A stretch of DNA of 64,000 nt from Bradyrhizobium elkanii WSM2783 (GTDB taxonomy: Bacteria > Pseudomonadota > Alphaproteobacteria > Rhizobiales > Xanthobacteraceae): the NCBI RefSeq assembly GCF_000472865.1, contig NZ_AXAP01000022.1:1-64000 (forward strand). Direction: 5' to 3'. Numbering within the stretch: position 1 is the first letter of the stretch; every line of letters begins with the position of its first letter. Below the pieces are notes generated by a model. It was not told where the DNA came from and did no database searches. It was given only the letters and a program-made list of their open reading frames with translations. Positions 42,631 through 51,310 of the stretch are shown here, one piece after another. The position numbers were made by a program, and so were the translations under genes.

Positions 42631-43188
42631 TCAGCCGCCCAGCGTCTCGATCGTCACGTTACGGTTGGTATAGACGCAGATGTCGGCGGCGATATCGAGC
42701 GAGCGGCGCACGATCGCCTCGGCATCCTTGTCGCTGTCGATCAGGGCGCGCGCCGCGGCCAGCGCATAATTGCCGCCGGAGCCAATCGCCATGACGCCGG
42801 CCTCCGGCTCCAGCACGTCGCCGGTTCCGGTGAGGACGAGCGAGACGTCCTTGTCGGCCACGATCATCATCGCCTCCAGCCGCCGCAGATAGCGGTCGGT
42901 CCGCCAGTCCTTGGCCAGCTCCACAGCCGCCCGGGTCAATTGTCCCGGATATTGCTCGAGCTTGCTTTCCAGCCGCTCGAACAGCGTGAAGGCATCGGCG
43001 GTGGCGCCGGCAAAGCCGCCGATCACGTCGCCCTTGCCGATCCTGCGCACTTTCTTGGCGTTGGCCTTGATTACGGTCTGGCCGATCGAGACCTGTCCGT
43101 CGCCGCCGATCACCACCTTGCCGCCCTTGCGGACGGTGACGATCGTGGTGCCGTGCCAGACGGTCGGCTCGTTTGGGGATGCTTGCAT
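42631..43188 (-). CDS. hslV: HslV peptidase subunit of the HslUV protease
   Basis: HslV is a proteasome-like Thr peptidase. After a 13-residue propeptide-like start (MQASPNEPTVWHG) comes TTIVTVRKGGKVVIGGDGQV, with the catalytic threonine becoming the N-terminus. Other family blocks are VRRIGKGDVIGGFAGATADA, AIGSGGNYALAAARAL and CVYTNRNVTIETL at the end. ATG at 43188 (185 residues) has GAGG upstream. It heads a minus-strand hslV-acetyltransferase-hslU set and is divergent from hisB. Confidence 0.96.
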   Translation of the reverse strand: MQASPNEPTVWHGTTIVTVRKGGKVVIGGDGQVSIGQTVIKANAKKVRRIGKGDVIGGFAGATADAFTLFERLESKLEQYPGQLTRAAVELAKDWRTDRYLRRLEAMMIVADKDVSLVLTGTGDVLEPEAGVMAIGSGGNYALAAARALIDSDKDAEAIVRRSLDIAADICVYTNRNVTIETLGG

Positions 43189-43370
43189 GGGGTACCTCAT
43201 TGTCCGAGCAGATTTAGGCGGTCGGCCAGTGGCTTACAATCGGGTCATTTGAGGCCGGTTTGGTCACCATGGCCGCAACTTGGCCGTTTTTGGTGTCATC
43301 CCGCAGTAGCGAAGGGGTCATCGGCCTGTTAAAAGACGCCCGTTTTTCGGCACGGGAAAGCTCAATTTTC

Positions 43371-43964
43371 ATGCGCACGGCGACGATCAAGCGCAAGACC
43401 AAGGAGACCGACATCGAGGTGGCGGTCAACCTCGACGGGTCGGGTGTGTCCCAGGTTTCGACTGGGATCGGCTTCTTTGACCATATGCTCGACCTCCTGG
43501 CGCGGCATTCGCGCGTCGATATCACGGTCAGGGCCGAGGGCGATCTCCACGTCGATTACCACCACACCACCGAGGATGTCGGGATTGCTCTCGGACAGGC
43601 CGTGAAACAGGCGCTCGGCAACATGGCCGGCATCACCCGCTATGCCTCGATCCACATGCCGATGGACGAGACGCTGTCGCGCGTGGTGATCGACATTTCG
43701 GGCCGTCCGGTGCTGGTGTTCAAGGTCACCTTCCCCCGCGATAAGATCGGCGAGTTCGACACCGAGCTGGTGCGCGAATGGTTCAATGCGTTTGCGATGA
43801 ACGCCGGCGTGACTTTGCACGTCGAGACCCTATATGGCGAGAACAGCCATCATATCGCCGAATCCTGTTTCAAGGGTCTTGCGAGAGCGCTTCGCGCGGC
43901 TGTCGCGATCGATCCGCAGGCCGCGGGCGAAGTGCCCTCCACCAAGGGCAAGCTCGGCGGCTGA
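43371..43964 (+). CDS. hisB: Imidazoleglycerol-phosphate dehydratase
   Basis: HisB removes water from imidazoleglycerol phosphate in histidine synthesis. The 197-residue single-domain enzyme has the metal-binding motifs GFFDHMLDLLARHS, DLHVDYHHTTEDVGIALGQA and GENSHHIAESCFKGLARAL. There is no fused phosphatase domain, as expected outside enterobacteria. ATG at 43371 starts the domain; the open frame extends 37 residues upstream through the promoter region. It heads the hisB-DUF2628-hisH-hisA-hisF-hisE run. Confidence 0.97.
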   Translation: MRTATIKRKTKETDIEVAVNLDGSGVSQVSTGIGFFDHMLDLLARHSRVDITVRAEGDLHVDYHHTTEDVGIALGQAVKQALGNMAGITRYASIHMPMDETLSRVVIDISGRPVLVFKVTFPRDKIGEFDTELVREWFNAFAMNAGVTLHVETLYGENSHHIAESCFKGLARALRAAVAIDPQAAGEVPSTKGKLGG

Positions 43965-43979
43965 TCTTTCGGGCGTGGC

Positions 43980-44042
43980 CCGGAAAACTCGGTCCCGGCT
44001 TTCCCTCGCGACAAACGCGAAGCGTTTGCGCGGAGATCATGC
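43980..44042. repeat. Interspersed palindromic repeat, family D long variant (copy 5)
   Basis: Starts CCGGAAAAC, includes CAAACGCGAAGCGTTTG and ends GGAGATCATGC: the inverted counterpart of the copy at 42561. It lies between hisB and the DUF2628 gene inside the his operon. Confidence 0.85.
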
Positions 44043-44072
44043 CAAACCAAAACTTCGCGGCGGAGAGTTTTG

Positions 44073-44603
44073 ATGCCGGTCTACACAGTGCATGCCCCCG
44101 TAGGGAACAATGCCGATCTTGCGGCGACTGACAGGTTCACCTTCGTGCGCGACGGCTTTCATTTCTGGGCGGCGGTTGCGAGCGTGATCTGGCTGGCCTG
44201 GCACCGGCTGTGGCTGGCGCTGATCGGCTGGGTCGTGTTGATGGCGGCGGTCGATTACGGCCTGGCAAAGCTCGGCATCGGCCGCGGCACGATCCTGGCC
44301 GTCGATGTCGTGCTGGCGCTGCTCTTGGGATTCGAGGCGGCAAGCCTGAAGCGCTGGACCTTGTCGCGCGGCAGATGGCGCCAGCTCGACATCATTGTGG
44401 CCGATGACGAGGAATCCGCCGAGCGCCGCTTTTTCGATCGCTGGACCGCAGCGCATCGCGGCGTCGTCAACGACCAATGGTCGGTCGACCGCGGTGGCCC
44501 GCCGCCGACGCGGAACAATCCGGGCCAACCGTTCTCCAAGCCGCCGCCGCTGCCGCAGGGCGGCATTATCGGGTTGTTTCCAGAGCCGGGAGGATCGCGA
44601 TGA
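44073..44603 (+). CDS. DUF2628 membrane protein
   Basis: The 176-residue protein matches the DUF2628 type: FVRDGFHFWAAVASVIWLAW, two to three membrane helices (RLWLALIGWVVLMAAVDYGL, ILAVDVVLALLLGFEA), a cytoplasmic RWTLSRGRWRQLDIIVADD segment and a Pro-rich tail. Function unknown. It is a regular member of the his cluster in Rhizobiales. GGCGGAGAG precedes ATG 44073. Its stop overlaps the hisH start (ATGA), so it is translationally coupled to hisH. Confidence 0.85.
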   Translation: MPVYTVHAPVGNNADLAATDRFTFVRDGFHFWAAVASVIWLAWHRLWLALIGWVVLMAAVDYGLAKLGIGRGTILAVDVVLALLLGFEAASLKRWTLSRGRWRQLDIIVADDEESAERRFFDRWTAAHRGVVNDQWSVDRGGPPPTRNNPGQPFSKPPPLPQGGIIGLFPEPGGSR

Positions 44604-45250
44604 CGGTTGCCATCATCGATTATGGCTCGGGCAACCTGCACTCCGCGGCGAAAGCGTTCGAGCGCGCCGCGCGCAGCATGGAAGATCCGCAGAAGATCAT
44701 GGTGACGCGCGATCCCGATGCGGTGTTCCGCGCCGACCGCATCGTGCTGCCGGGCGTCGGCGCCTTCGCCGATTGCCGCAAAGGCCTCGATGCGCTCGAC
44801 GGCATGCTCGAGGCCTTGACCGAAGCTGTGCGGGTCAAGGCGCGGCCGTTCTTCGGCATCTGCGTCGGCATGCAGTTGATGGCGACGCGCGGCAAGGAGC
44901 ATGTGACGACCGACGGCTTCAACTGGGTCGCCGGCGACGTCGAGAAGATCCAGCCCCGCGAGGAGAACCTGAAGATCCCGCACATGGGCTGGAACACGCT
45001 CGAAGTGCTGCGCGAGCATCCCGTGCTGGAGCGCCTGCCCCTTGGGCCGGACGGCCGCCACGCTTACTTCGTGCACTCCTATCACCTTAACGCGGCCAAT
45101 GAGCAGGACGTGCTGGCGCGCGCTGATTACGGCGGGCCGGTCACAGCCGTCGTTGCAAAAGACACCGCGATCGGCACACAGTTTCACCCCGAGAAGAGCC
45201 AGCGCTTCGGGCTGGCGCTGATCTCGAATTTCCTGAAGTGGAAGCCGTGA
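44600..45250 (+). CDS. hisH: Imidazole glycerol phosphate synthase glutaminase subunit
   Basis: HisH hydrolyses glutamine and channels ammonia to HisF. The 216-residue class I glutaminase shows IIDYGSGNLHSAAKAF, the nucleophile Cys88 in FFGICVGMQLM and the His/Glu pair in TQFHPEKSQRFG. A strong GGGAGGATC ribosome site precedes ATG 44600. It overlaps the DUF2628 gene at the start and hisA at the end. Confidence 0.96.
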   Translation: MTVAIIDYGSGNLHSAAKAFERAARSMEDPQKIMVTRDPDAVFRADRIVLPGVGAFADCRKGLDALDGMLEALTEAVRVKARPFFGICVGMQLMATRGKEHVTTDGFNWVAGDVEKIQPREENLKIPHMGWNTLEVLREHPVLERLPLGPDGRHAYFVHSYHLNAANEQDVLARADYGGPVTAVVAKDTAIGTQFHPEKSQRFGLALISNFLKWKP

Positions 45251-45987
45251 TCCTCTTTCCTGCCATAGACCTCAAGAACGGACAGTGCGTGCGCCTGGAG
45301 CAGGGCGACATGGCGCGCGCCACCGTGTTCAATCTCGATCCGGCGGCGCAGGCGCGTGCCTTCGCTGCGCAGGGATTCGAATATCTGCATGTCGTCGATC
45401 TCGACGGCGCCTTTGCCGGCAAGCCGATGAATGCGCAGGCCGTCGAAGCGATGCTGAAGGCGGTGGCGATGCCGGTGCAGCTTGGCGGCGGCATCCGCGA
45501 TCTCCGGACCGTGGAAGCCTGGCTCGACAAGGGCGTGGCGCGGGTCATCATCGGCACCGCGGCGGTACGTGACCCCGAGCTCGTCAGGGGCGCCGCGAAG
45601 AAGTATCCCGGCCGCGTCGCCGTCGGCCTCGACGCGCGCGACGGCAAGGTCGCGGTTCAGGGCTGGGCGGAGACCTCTGAGGTGACGGCGCTCGAGATCG
45701 CCCGGCGTTTCGAGGATGCCGGCGTTGCCGCGATCATCTTCACCGACATCGCCCGCGATGGTCTTTTGAAGGGCCTCAACCTCGAGGCCACGATCGCCCT
45801 TGCTGAGAGCATCTCGATCCCCGTGATCGCGTCCGGCGGCTTTGCTTCTATCGATGATGTGAAGGCATTGCTGGAGCCACGCGCCAAGAAACTCGCCGGC
45901 GCCATTGTTGGCCGCGCGCTCTATGACGGCCGACTCGATCCCGACGCCGCGCTAAAACTGATCCGCAGCGCCAGCGCCGCGGCTTAG
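45247..45987 (+). CDS. hisA: ProFAR isomerase
   Basis: HisA isomerises ProFAR to PRFAR in histidine synthesis. The 246-residue TIM barrel begins with GTG overlapping the hisH stop (GTGA) and has the catalytic Asp8 in ILFPAIDLKNGQCVRL, the second Asp region VGLDARDGKVAVQGWAE and the phosphate loops LGGGIRDL and ASGGFASIDDV. hisF follows after 8 bases. Confidence 0.97.
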   Translation: MILFPAIDLKNGQCVRLEQGDMARATVFNLDPAAQARAFAAQGFEYLHVVDLDGAFAGKPMNAQAVEAMLKAVAMPVQLGGGIRDLRTVEAWLDKGVARVIIGTAAVRDPELVRGAAKKYPGRVAVGLDARDGKVAVQGWAETSEVTALEIARRFEDAGVAAIIFTDIARDGLLKGLNLEATIALAESISIPVIASGGFASIDDVKALLEPRAKKLAGAIVGRALYDGRLDPDAALKLIRSASAAA

Positions 45988-45995
45988 GAGACGAC

Positions 45996-46772
45996 ATGTT
46001 CAAAGTCCGCGTCATTCCCTGTCTCGACGTCAAGGACGGCCGTGTGGTCAAGGGCGTCAATTTCGTCGATCTGCGCGACGCCGGCGATCCCGTGGAGGCG
46101 GCGATCGCCTATGACGCCGCCGGCGCCGACGAGCTCTGCTTCCTCGACATCACCGCGACCCATGAAAATCGCGGCACCATGCTGGACGTGGTACGGCGGA
46201 CCGCCGAGGCCTGCTTCATGCCGCTCACCGTCGGCGGCGGCGTCCGCACCATCGACGACATCCGCACGCTCCTGCGCTCCGGTGCGGACAAGGTGTCGAT
46301 CAATTCCGCGGCGGTCAGCCGTCGCGAATTCGTGAAAGAGGGTGCCGAAAAGTTCGGCGAGCAGTGCATCGTGGTCGCGATCGACGCCAAGCGGGTCAAC
46401 CGTGCGGGCGGTTCCGACCGCTGGGAAATCTTCACCCATGGCGGGCGCAAGCCCACCGGCATCGAGGCGATCGAATATGCCCAGGAGGTGGTCTCGCTCG
46501 GCGCCGGCGAGATCCTGCTGACATCGATGGATCGGGACGGCACAAGGCAGGGCTTCGACCTTGAGCTGACGCAGGCGATCGCTGACAGTGTCCCCGTACC
46601 TGTCATCGCGTCCGGCGGGGTCGGCAATCTCGATCATCTCGTCGACGGGATCCGGAAGGGACACGCCACCGCGGTCCTGGCCGCGTCGATATTCCATTTC
46701 GGCGAATTTACCATTCGCCAAGCCAAGGAGCACATGGTGCGTGCAGGGCTGCCCATGCGTCTCGATCCCTAG
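45996..46772 (+). CDS. hisF: Imidazole glycerol phosphate synthase cyclase subunit
   Basis: HisF joins PRFAR with ammonia from HisH to make IGP and AICAR. The 258-residue TIM barrel has Asp11 (VRVIPCLDVKDGRVVKG), the second catalytic Asp in VVAIDAKRV and the loops VGGGVRTIDDI, TSMDRDGTRQGF and ASGGVGNLDHL. AGGAGA lies upstream. It is internal to the his run. Confidence 0.97.
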   Translation: MFKVRVIPCLDVKDGRVVKGVNFVDLRDAGDPVEAAIAYDAAGADELCFLDITATHENRGTMLDVVRRTAEACFMPLTVGGGVRTIDDIRTLLRSGADKVSINSAAVSRREFVKEGAEKFGEQCIVVAIDAKRVNRAGGSDRWEIFTHGGRKPTGIEAIEYAQEVVSLGAGEILLTSMDRDGTRQGFDLELTQAIADSVPVPVIASGGVGNLDHLVDGIRKGHATAVLAASIFHFGEFTIRQAKEHMVRAGLPMRLDP

Positions 46773-46846
46773 GACTCGCCGTCACAAAAGTGCTAAGTCC
46801 CCTCCGGGGGAAATTGCCGGCGTCCGGCCGGTCTGGGTGCTTGAGT

Positions 46847-47170
46847 ATGTCGCGTTTCACGGTCCACGATCTGGCCGCCATCATCGATGCCCGCGCAGCG
46901 TCGGGGGGAGAGGCGTCCTATACCAAGAAGCTGCTCGACAAGGGCGCACAGCATTGTGCCAAGAAGCTCGGCGAGGAAGCGGTCGAGACGGTGATCGCCG
47001 CGATCGAGAACGATCGCAATCATCTCATCGCCGAAAGTGCCGATCTGGTGTTTCACCTGCTGGTGCTGCTGAAGGCCCGCGGCGTGAAGCTCGAGGACGT
47101 CGAGGCGGCGCTGGCGCAGCGCACATCCATGTCCGGCTTGGAAGAGAAAGCGGCGCGCAAGCGCGACTAG
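46847..47170 (+). CDS. hisE: Phosphoribosyl-ATP pyrophosphatase
   Basis: HisE hydrolyses PR-ATP to PR-AMP. The 107-residue all-alpha MazG-like protein has YTKKLLDKGAQHCAKKLGEE with the metal-binding Glu pair, EAVETVIAA and ESADLVFHLLVLLKARGV. ATG at 46847 is chosen for the conserved MSRFTVHDLAAII start. hisI is not in the window. A family D repeat separates it from coaA. Confidence 0.95.
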   Translation: MSRFTVHDLAAIIDARAASGGEASYTKKLLDKGAQHCAKKLGEEAVETVIAAIENDRNHLIAESADLVFHLLVLLKARGVKLEDVEAALAQRTSMSGLEEKAARKRD

Positions 47171-47171
47171 G

Positions 47172-47217
47172 ACATGATCCGGAAAAGTGGGCACCGGTTT
47201 TCCGAAAAGATCATGCC
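47172..47217. repeat. Interspersed palindromic repeat, family D copy 2
   Basis: Essentially identical to the copy at 12583: ATGATCCGGAAAAGTGGGCA followed by CCGGTTTTCCGAAAAGATCA. It lies between hisE and coaA, one base after the hisE stop. Confidence 0.9.
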
Positions 47218-47245
47218 CAAGCAATAGTTCAGTTAGGGCACGGCC

Positions 47246-48202
47246 ATGGATATTCAGGCACCCGACCAGCAATATAATCCGTACCGGATCTTCTCGCGCG
47301 AGCAATGGGCGAAATTGCGCGACGACACGCCGATGACGCTGGAGCCAGGCGAATTCGAGCGGCTACGCTCGATGCATGATCGGCTCGACATCCACGAGGT
47401 CGAGGACATCTATCTGCCGCTGTCGCGGCTGCTGTCGATCTATGTCGACTCCACGCAGCGGCTCTATTACGCGCAGCGGCAATTCCTCGGCATCCAGGAC
47501 CGCAAGATGCCCTATATCATCGGCGTCGCGGGATCGGTCGCGGTCGGCAAGTCGACCACGGCTCGCGTGCTGCAGGCGCTGCTCGCGCGGTGGTCGCCGC
47601 GGCCCAAGGTCGATCTCGTCACAACAGACGGCTTCCTCTATCCCAACGCCGTGCTCGAGCGGCTGGGATTGATGCAGAAGAAGGGCTTTCCGGAAAGCTA
47701 CGACCAGCAATTGCTGCTCTCGTTCGTGAGCGACATCAAGGCCGGGCGGCGGCCGGTGCGCGCGCCGGTTTATTCGCACCTGACCTACGACATCGTTCCG
47801 AACCAATTCATCGAGATCGATCGTCCCGACATCCTGATCGTCGAAGGTGTCAATGTGCTGCAGACAAGCCGCTTGCCGCGCGACGGCAAGGCGGTGCCGG
47901 TGGTTTCCGACTTCTTCGATTTCTCTGTCTATATCGATGCCGATGAGCCGGTGTTGCGCGAGTGGTACGTCAAGCGCTTCCTTGCCCTGCGCGATACCGC
48001 GTTCCACGACCCGCGCTCCTACTTCCACCGCTACGCCGTGCTGTCGGACGAAGAGGCCACCGCCACCGCGATCGCGATCTGGGAACGCACCAACCGCGCC
48101 AATCTCGAGGACAACATCCTGCCGACCCGTCCGCGTGCGACGCTGATCCTGAAGAAGGGTGCCGACCACGTGGTGGAAACAGTCGCACTGCGCAGGTTGT
48201 AA
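47246..48202 (+). CDS. coaA: Pantothenate kinase, type I
   Basis: CoaA phosphorylates pantothenate, the first and regulated step of CoA synthesis. The 318-residue protein has Walker A GVAGSVAVGKSTTARVL (~93-109), VTTDGFLYPNAVLERLGLM, KGFPESYD and the C-terminal RANLEDNILPTRPRATLIL. Length is typical of the bacterial type I enzyme, which is feedback-inhibited by CoA. With coaE at 35505 the window holds two ends of the pathway. Confidence 0.96.
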   Translation: MDIQAPDQQYNPYRIFSREQWAKLRDDTPMTLEPGEFERLRSMHDRLDIHEVEDIYLPLSRLLSIYVDSTQRLYYAQRQFLGIQDRKMPYIIGVAGSVAVGKSTTARVLQALLARWSPRPKVDLVTTDGFLYPNAVLERLGLMQKKGFPESYDQQLLLSFVSDIKAGRRPVRAPVYSHLTYDIVPNQFIEIDRPDILIVEGVNVLQTSRLPRDGKAVPVVSDFFDFSVYIDADEPVLREWYVKRFLALRDTAFHDPRSYFHRYAVLSDEEATATAIAIWERTNRANLEDNILPTRPRATLILKKGADHVVETVALRRL

Positions 48203-48207
48203 CTCCT

Positions 48208-48329
48208 GTCGTCCCCGCGAAGGCGGGGACCCATAACCACAGGCAGTCGTTGTGGCGCGGTCAAGCGGTTGCAGCGGAGCACATCACAAAAGCCTGTGGT
48301 TATGGGTCCCGGGTCAAGCCCGGGACGAC
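48208..48329. repeat. Interspersed palindromic repeat, family A copy 5
   Basis: Left terminal hairpin CCCCGCGAAGGCGGGG, right terminal hairpin CCCGGGTCAAGCCCGGG, core arms GGACCCATAACCACAGGC and GCCTGTGGTTATGGGTCC. Lies between convergent coaA and the hybrid kinase. Confidence 0.9.
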
Positions 48330-48335
48330 AGCGTG

Positions 48336-50579
48336 CTACGCCGCCAGATGGCGCGATGCGGCGAGTTCTTTCAGCGCCTTCTCCAGCTTCTCGCGATCGA
48401 GCGGCTTGATCAGAAAGCCGTCCATGCCGGCTTCGAAGCAGGCGGAGCGATCCTCAGCCAGCGTATTGGCTGTCAGCGCGAGGATTGGCGTTGCTCGGCC
48501 GGACTCGCCGGCTTCGAGTTGCCGGATGCGTTTGGTGGTCTCGATGCCGTTGAGCTGCGGCATCTGCACGTCCATCAGCACGAGGTCGTATGGCGCCCCT
48601 GTCGATTTCGCCGATGACCAGGATTGAAGCGCCTCTTCGCCATTGGTGGTCATCACCACCTGGTGGCCGAGACGCGTCAGCAGCGAGCGCATCAGGAGCG
48701 CGTTGATCTCATTGTCCTCGGCAACCAGGATCGATAGCTTCTTATCGGACAGTGAGGCCTGCGTTGAACTGTCCCCTATCGGCTCCACAACGGGCTCCGC
48801 GACGACGCTCGGCGACGCGACCTCGGGCGTGGCAGTCAGACGAGCGGCGAGCGAGACGGCGCGCAACGGCTTGACCAGGTAGCCAGTGAACGGCGCGTCG
48901 GCGGACCGCCGCAGCTCCTGCCGGGTCGCCGGCGTGAACATCACGATCCGCTGCGTCGCATGCAGCCGCGCCACTTGACTGATGCGGCTGATCTCGGCCG
49001 CTCCCAGCGCATGGTCGATCAGCACGGCGTGCCATGAACGTTCGGGCAGCAAGGCCTCCGCCACCGTGGTATCTGACACCATGCAGGTCTGTGCGCCCCA
49101 GCGCTGCAAGCGGCGCGATATCAGCGAGGCTTCGCTGCCTTGCGGGGCGACCAGCATGATCGATCGTCCCGCAAGGTCGGGCGGGCTGAACACGGGCGCG
49201 GTGTTGCCGTCGGAAGCGGCGAGTGGGATCGAAACTTCGAAGGTCGAGCCCGCGCCCGGCGTGCTTGCAAGCGCGATGCAGCCGCCCATGCGCTTGATGA
49301 TGCGGTCGCTGATGCTGAGGCCCAGTCCGGTGCCGCCATAGCTGCGCGCAATGCCTTCATCGGCCTGCTCGAACTCGCGGAAGATGCGTTGCTGCGCTTC
49401 CGGTGCAATGCCGATGCCGGTGTCGCGCACCAGGAAGCTGATCTCATTGGGCCGGATGCCGGGCTCGACGACGAGGGAGACGCCGCCGGTCGCGGTGAAC
49501 TTGATGGCGTTGCCGGCGAGGTTGAGCAGCACCTGGCGCAGCCGGGCCGCGTCTCCGATCACCTCCATCGGCAACCGCTCATCGATATAGGCGGCGATCT
49601 CGATTCCTTTGGCTTCCGCCCTTGGCGCCAGCAGTTCGGTGATGTCCTCGATCAGTTTCGAAAGCGCGAACGGGCCCTCTTCGAGATCGATCTTGCCGGC
49701 TTCGATCTTGGAATAGTCCAGCAGTTCTTCGATCAGCGACAGCAGCGCGTCGCCGGAGGTCTTCACCGCCTTGGCGTAGGTCATCTGCTCCGGCGTCAGC
49801 GGCGTATCCATCAACAGGCCGCTCATGCCGATGATGCCGTTCAGCGGGGTGCGGATCTCGTGGCTCGCCATTGCGAGGAAGCGCGACTTGGCGCGGTTGG
49901 CCGCATCGGCCTGATCGCGCGCGTCAGCGAGCGCGCGCTCGCTTTCGGTGCGGTCGGTCACGTCACGCCCGACGCTTTGCATCTCGGCAGGCCGTCCTGC
50001 ATCGGTGCGGACGAGGCCCTCGCGCCAGGCGATCCAGCGCGGCCCGGAGGGGTGCGCGATCTTCTGGTCGTAGACGCGGGTGCCGCTTGGCTCCAGCGCA
50101 GTGTTGCCCTGTTCCAGTACCTCGAAGGCGAAATGGCTGCCGATCAGTTCGCCGCGCGGTTTCCCTGCGAGGTCGCAATAGGCGTCGTTGACGAAGGTGA
50201 TCATGCCATCGGCGTCACGCAGCACGATCAGGTCGCTTTGCGATTCGAACAGGCTGCGCGCGCGTTGCTCGGCTTCCTGCAGCTCCCAGTTGCGGTCGGC
50301 GAGCGCCTCGTTGTGCTCGGCGATCATGCGCAACTTGCCGCGCATCAGCCGCAGCCGGACATTCAGTACGACCAGCGCCACGCATGTGAGCGCGAAGAGC
50401 AAGCTGACACCCACAGCGATGGAACGTGGGTCACGATCGGAAACCGCGCCAATGAGCAATGCATAGCCACCGGTGAAGCCCGCGGCGAAGACGATGAAGG
50501 CGCGGAGGGTGAAGACGATCCAGGCGTGACGCCGCCCGAACCGAAGCAGGCGGAGCTTCAGCCGATAGGTCCACGTCAT
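48336..50579 (-). CDS. Hybrid sensor histidine kinase with PAS and two receiver-like domains
   Basis: The 747-residue inner-membrane kinase has two N-terminal helices (~20-45, 53-77), a PAS domain (~108-210), a HisKA domain with phospho-His240 (AMASHEIRTPLNG), a HATPase domain with the N box LLNLAGNAIKF (Asn357) and GGTGLGLS, a receiver-like domain (~473-583) that keeps Asp522 but lacks the acidic pair, and an intact receiver (~615-740) with Asp670 (LVLMDVQMP). ATG at 50579 is used. No partner regulator or Hpt protein is adjacent. The signal is unknown. Confidence 0.92.
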   Translation of the reverse strand: MTWTYRLKLRLLRFGRRHAWIVFTLRAFIVFAAGFTGGYALLIGAVSDRDPRSIAVGVSLLFALTCVALVVLNVRLRLMRGKLRMIAEHNEALADRNWELQEAEQRARSLFESQSDLIVLRDADGMITFVNDAYCDLAGKPRGELIGSHFAFEVLEQGNTALEPSGTRVYDQKIAHPSGPRWIAWREGLVRTDAGRPAEMQSVGRDVTDRTESERALADARDQADAANRAKSRFLAMASHEIRTPLNGIIGMSGLLMDTPLTPEQMTYAKAVKTSGDALLSLIEELLDYSKIEAGKIDLEEGPFALSKLIEDITELLAPRAEAKGIEIAAYIDERLPMEVIGDAARLRQVLLNLAGNAIKFTATGGVSLVVEPGIRPNEISFLVRDTGIGIAPEAQQRIFREFEQADEGIARSYGGTGLGLSISDRIIKRMGGCIALASTPGAGSTFEVSIPLAASDGNTAPVFSPPDLAGRSIMLVAPQGSEASLISRRLQRWGAQTCMVSDTTVAEALLPERSWHAVLIDHALGAAEISRISQVARLHATQRIVMFTPATRQELRRSADAPFTGYLVKPLRAVSLAARLTATPEVASPSVVAEPVVEPIGDSSTQASLSDKKLSILVAEDNEINALLMRSLLTRLGHQVVMTTNGEEALQSWSSAKSTGAPYDLVLMDVQMPQLNGIETTKRIRQLEAGESGRATPILALTANTLAEDRSACFEAGMDGFLIKPLDREKLEKALKELAASRHLAA

Positions 50580-50734
50580 CGCCGATCCCCTGATCACCTG
50601 CTTTGGAGGCTGGCAGCTTGGGCCACCCCGCATGTTGGGTCGACGATGCGTCGGCGACCTTGCAAAGTGCTTGAGACGGCGTCGCGTTCCGGCCCGCGAT
50701 GCGAACAGGGTTGATAATGCGTTAACGATCGTTG

Positions 50735-51202
50735 CTACAGCGAAGCGGCCTGCAGTCGGCGGTGCCCACCATGCGCGCCGACGATCAGCGCCGCGGCATC
50801 TCGCACCGAGAAGCTCTTTGAATGAACGAAGATCCGGTAATCGGCCGGGCCGTCCTGCGAAAGATAGATCACGGGATCGGTTGCCGTAGGATTGGCCGAG
50901 ATCGCGACCAGTTGTGGGACGCCGCTGCTCTCGCAGGCGCCGGGCTCGCTATCATCGACATCATCGATGACGGTGAAATCGGCGGCTTCCGCGCTATCGG
51001 AGATCTGGACCCGCACGGTGGCGGCAGCCGGATCGTCCGTGAAGCTGACATGGAGCTGGGCGAGCCAGGGGATCGATGCGATCTGGATGGTGGCACCGCC
51101 GGCCTCGATGCAGGGGTGCGAGCCCGGCAGCAATTCACCGCGGGCAACAAGCGCGAACGCGGCCAGCGGCACGACCGAGGCCAGAATCTTCAAACGCAAC
51201 AT
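50735..51202 (-). CDS. Small exported protein of unknown function
   Basis: The 155-residue product starts with a signal peptide (LKILASVVPLAAFALVARGE), leaving a mature protein of about 130 residues with two cysteines (in GSHPCIEAGG and EPGACESSG) that could form a disulfide. The mature part looks beta-rich and ends in a short His/Arg stretch. I do not recognise the family. ATG at 51202 is chosen to begin the signal peptide. It sits between the hybrid kinase and the comM-like gene on the same strand, with gaps of over 100 bases on both sides. Confidence 0.7.
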   Translation of the reverse strand: MLRLKILASVVPLAAFALVARGELLPGSHPCIEAGGATIQIASIPWLAQLHVSFTDDPAAATVRVQISDSAEAADFTVIDDVDDSEPGACESSGVPQLVAISANPTATDPVIYLSQDGPADYRIFVHSKSFSVRDAAALIVGAHGGHRRLQAASL

Positions 51203-51310
51203 GACACCACTCACTCAACCGCAGCCGGCTGGAATTGCGCGGACTTATGGTTGGCGGAGTGTAAAGAGAACTGGTTACCGTCGCGTTGACGCGAAACTGC
51301 TGGACGCGCT

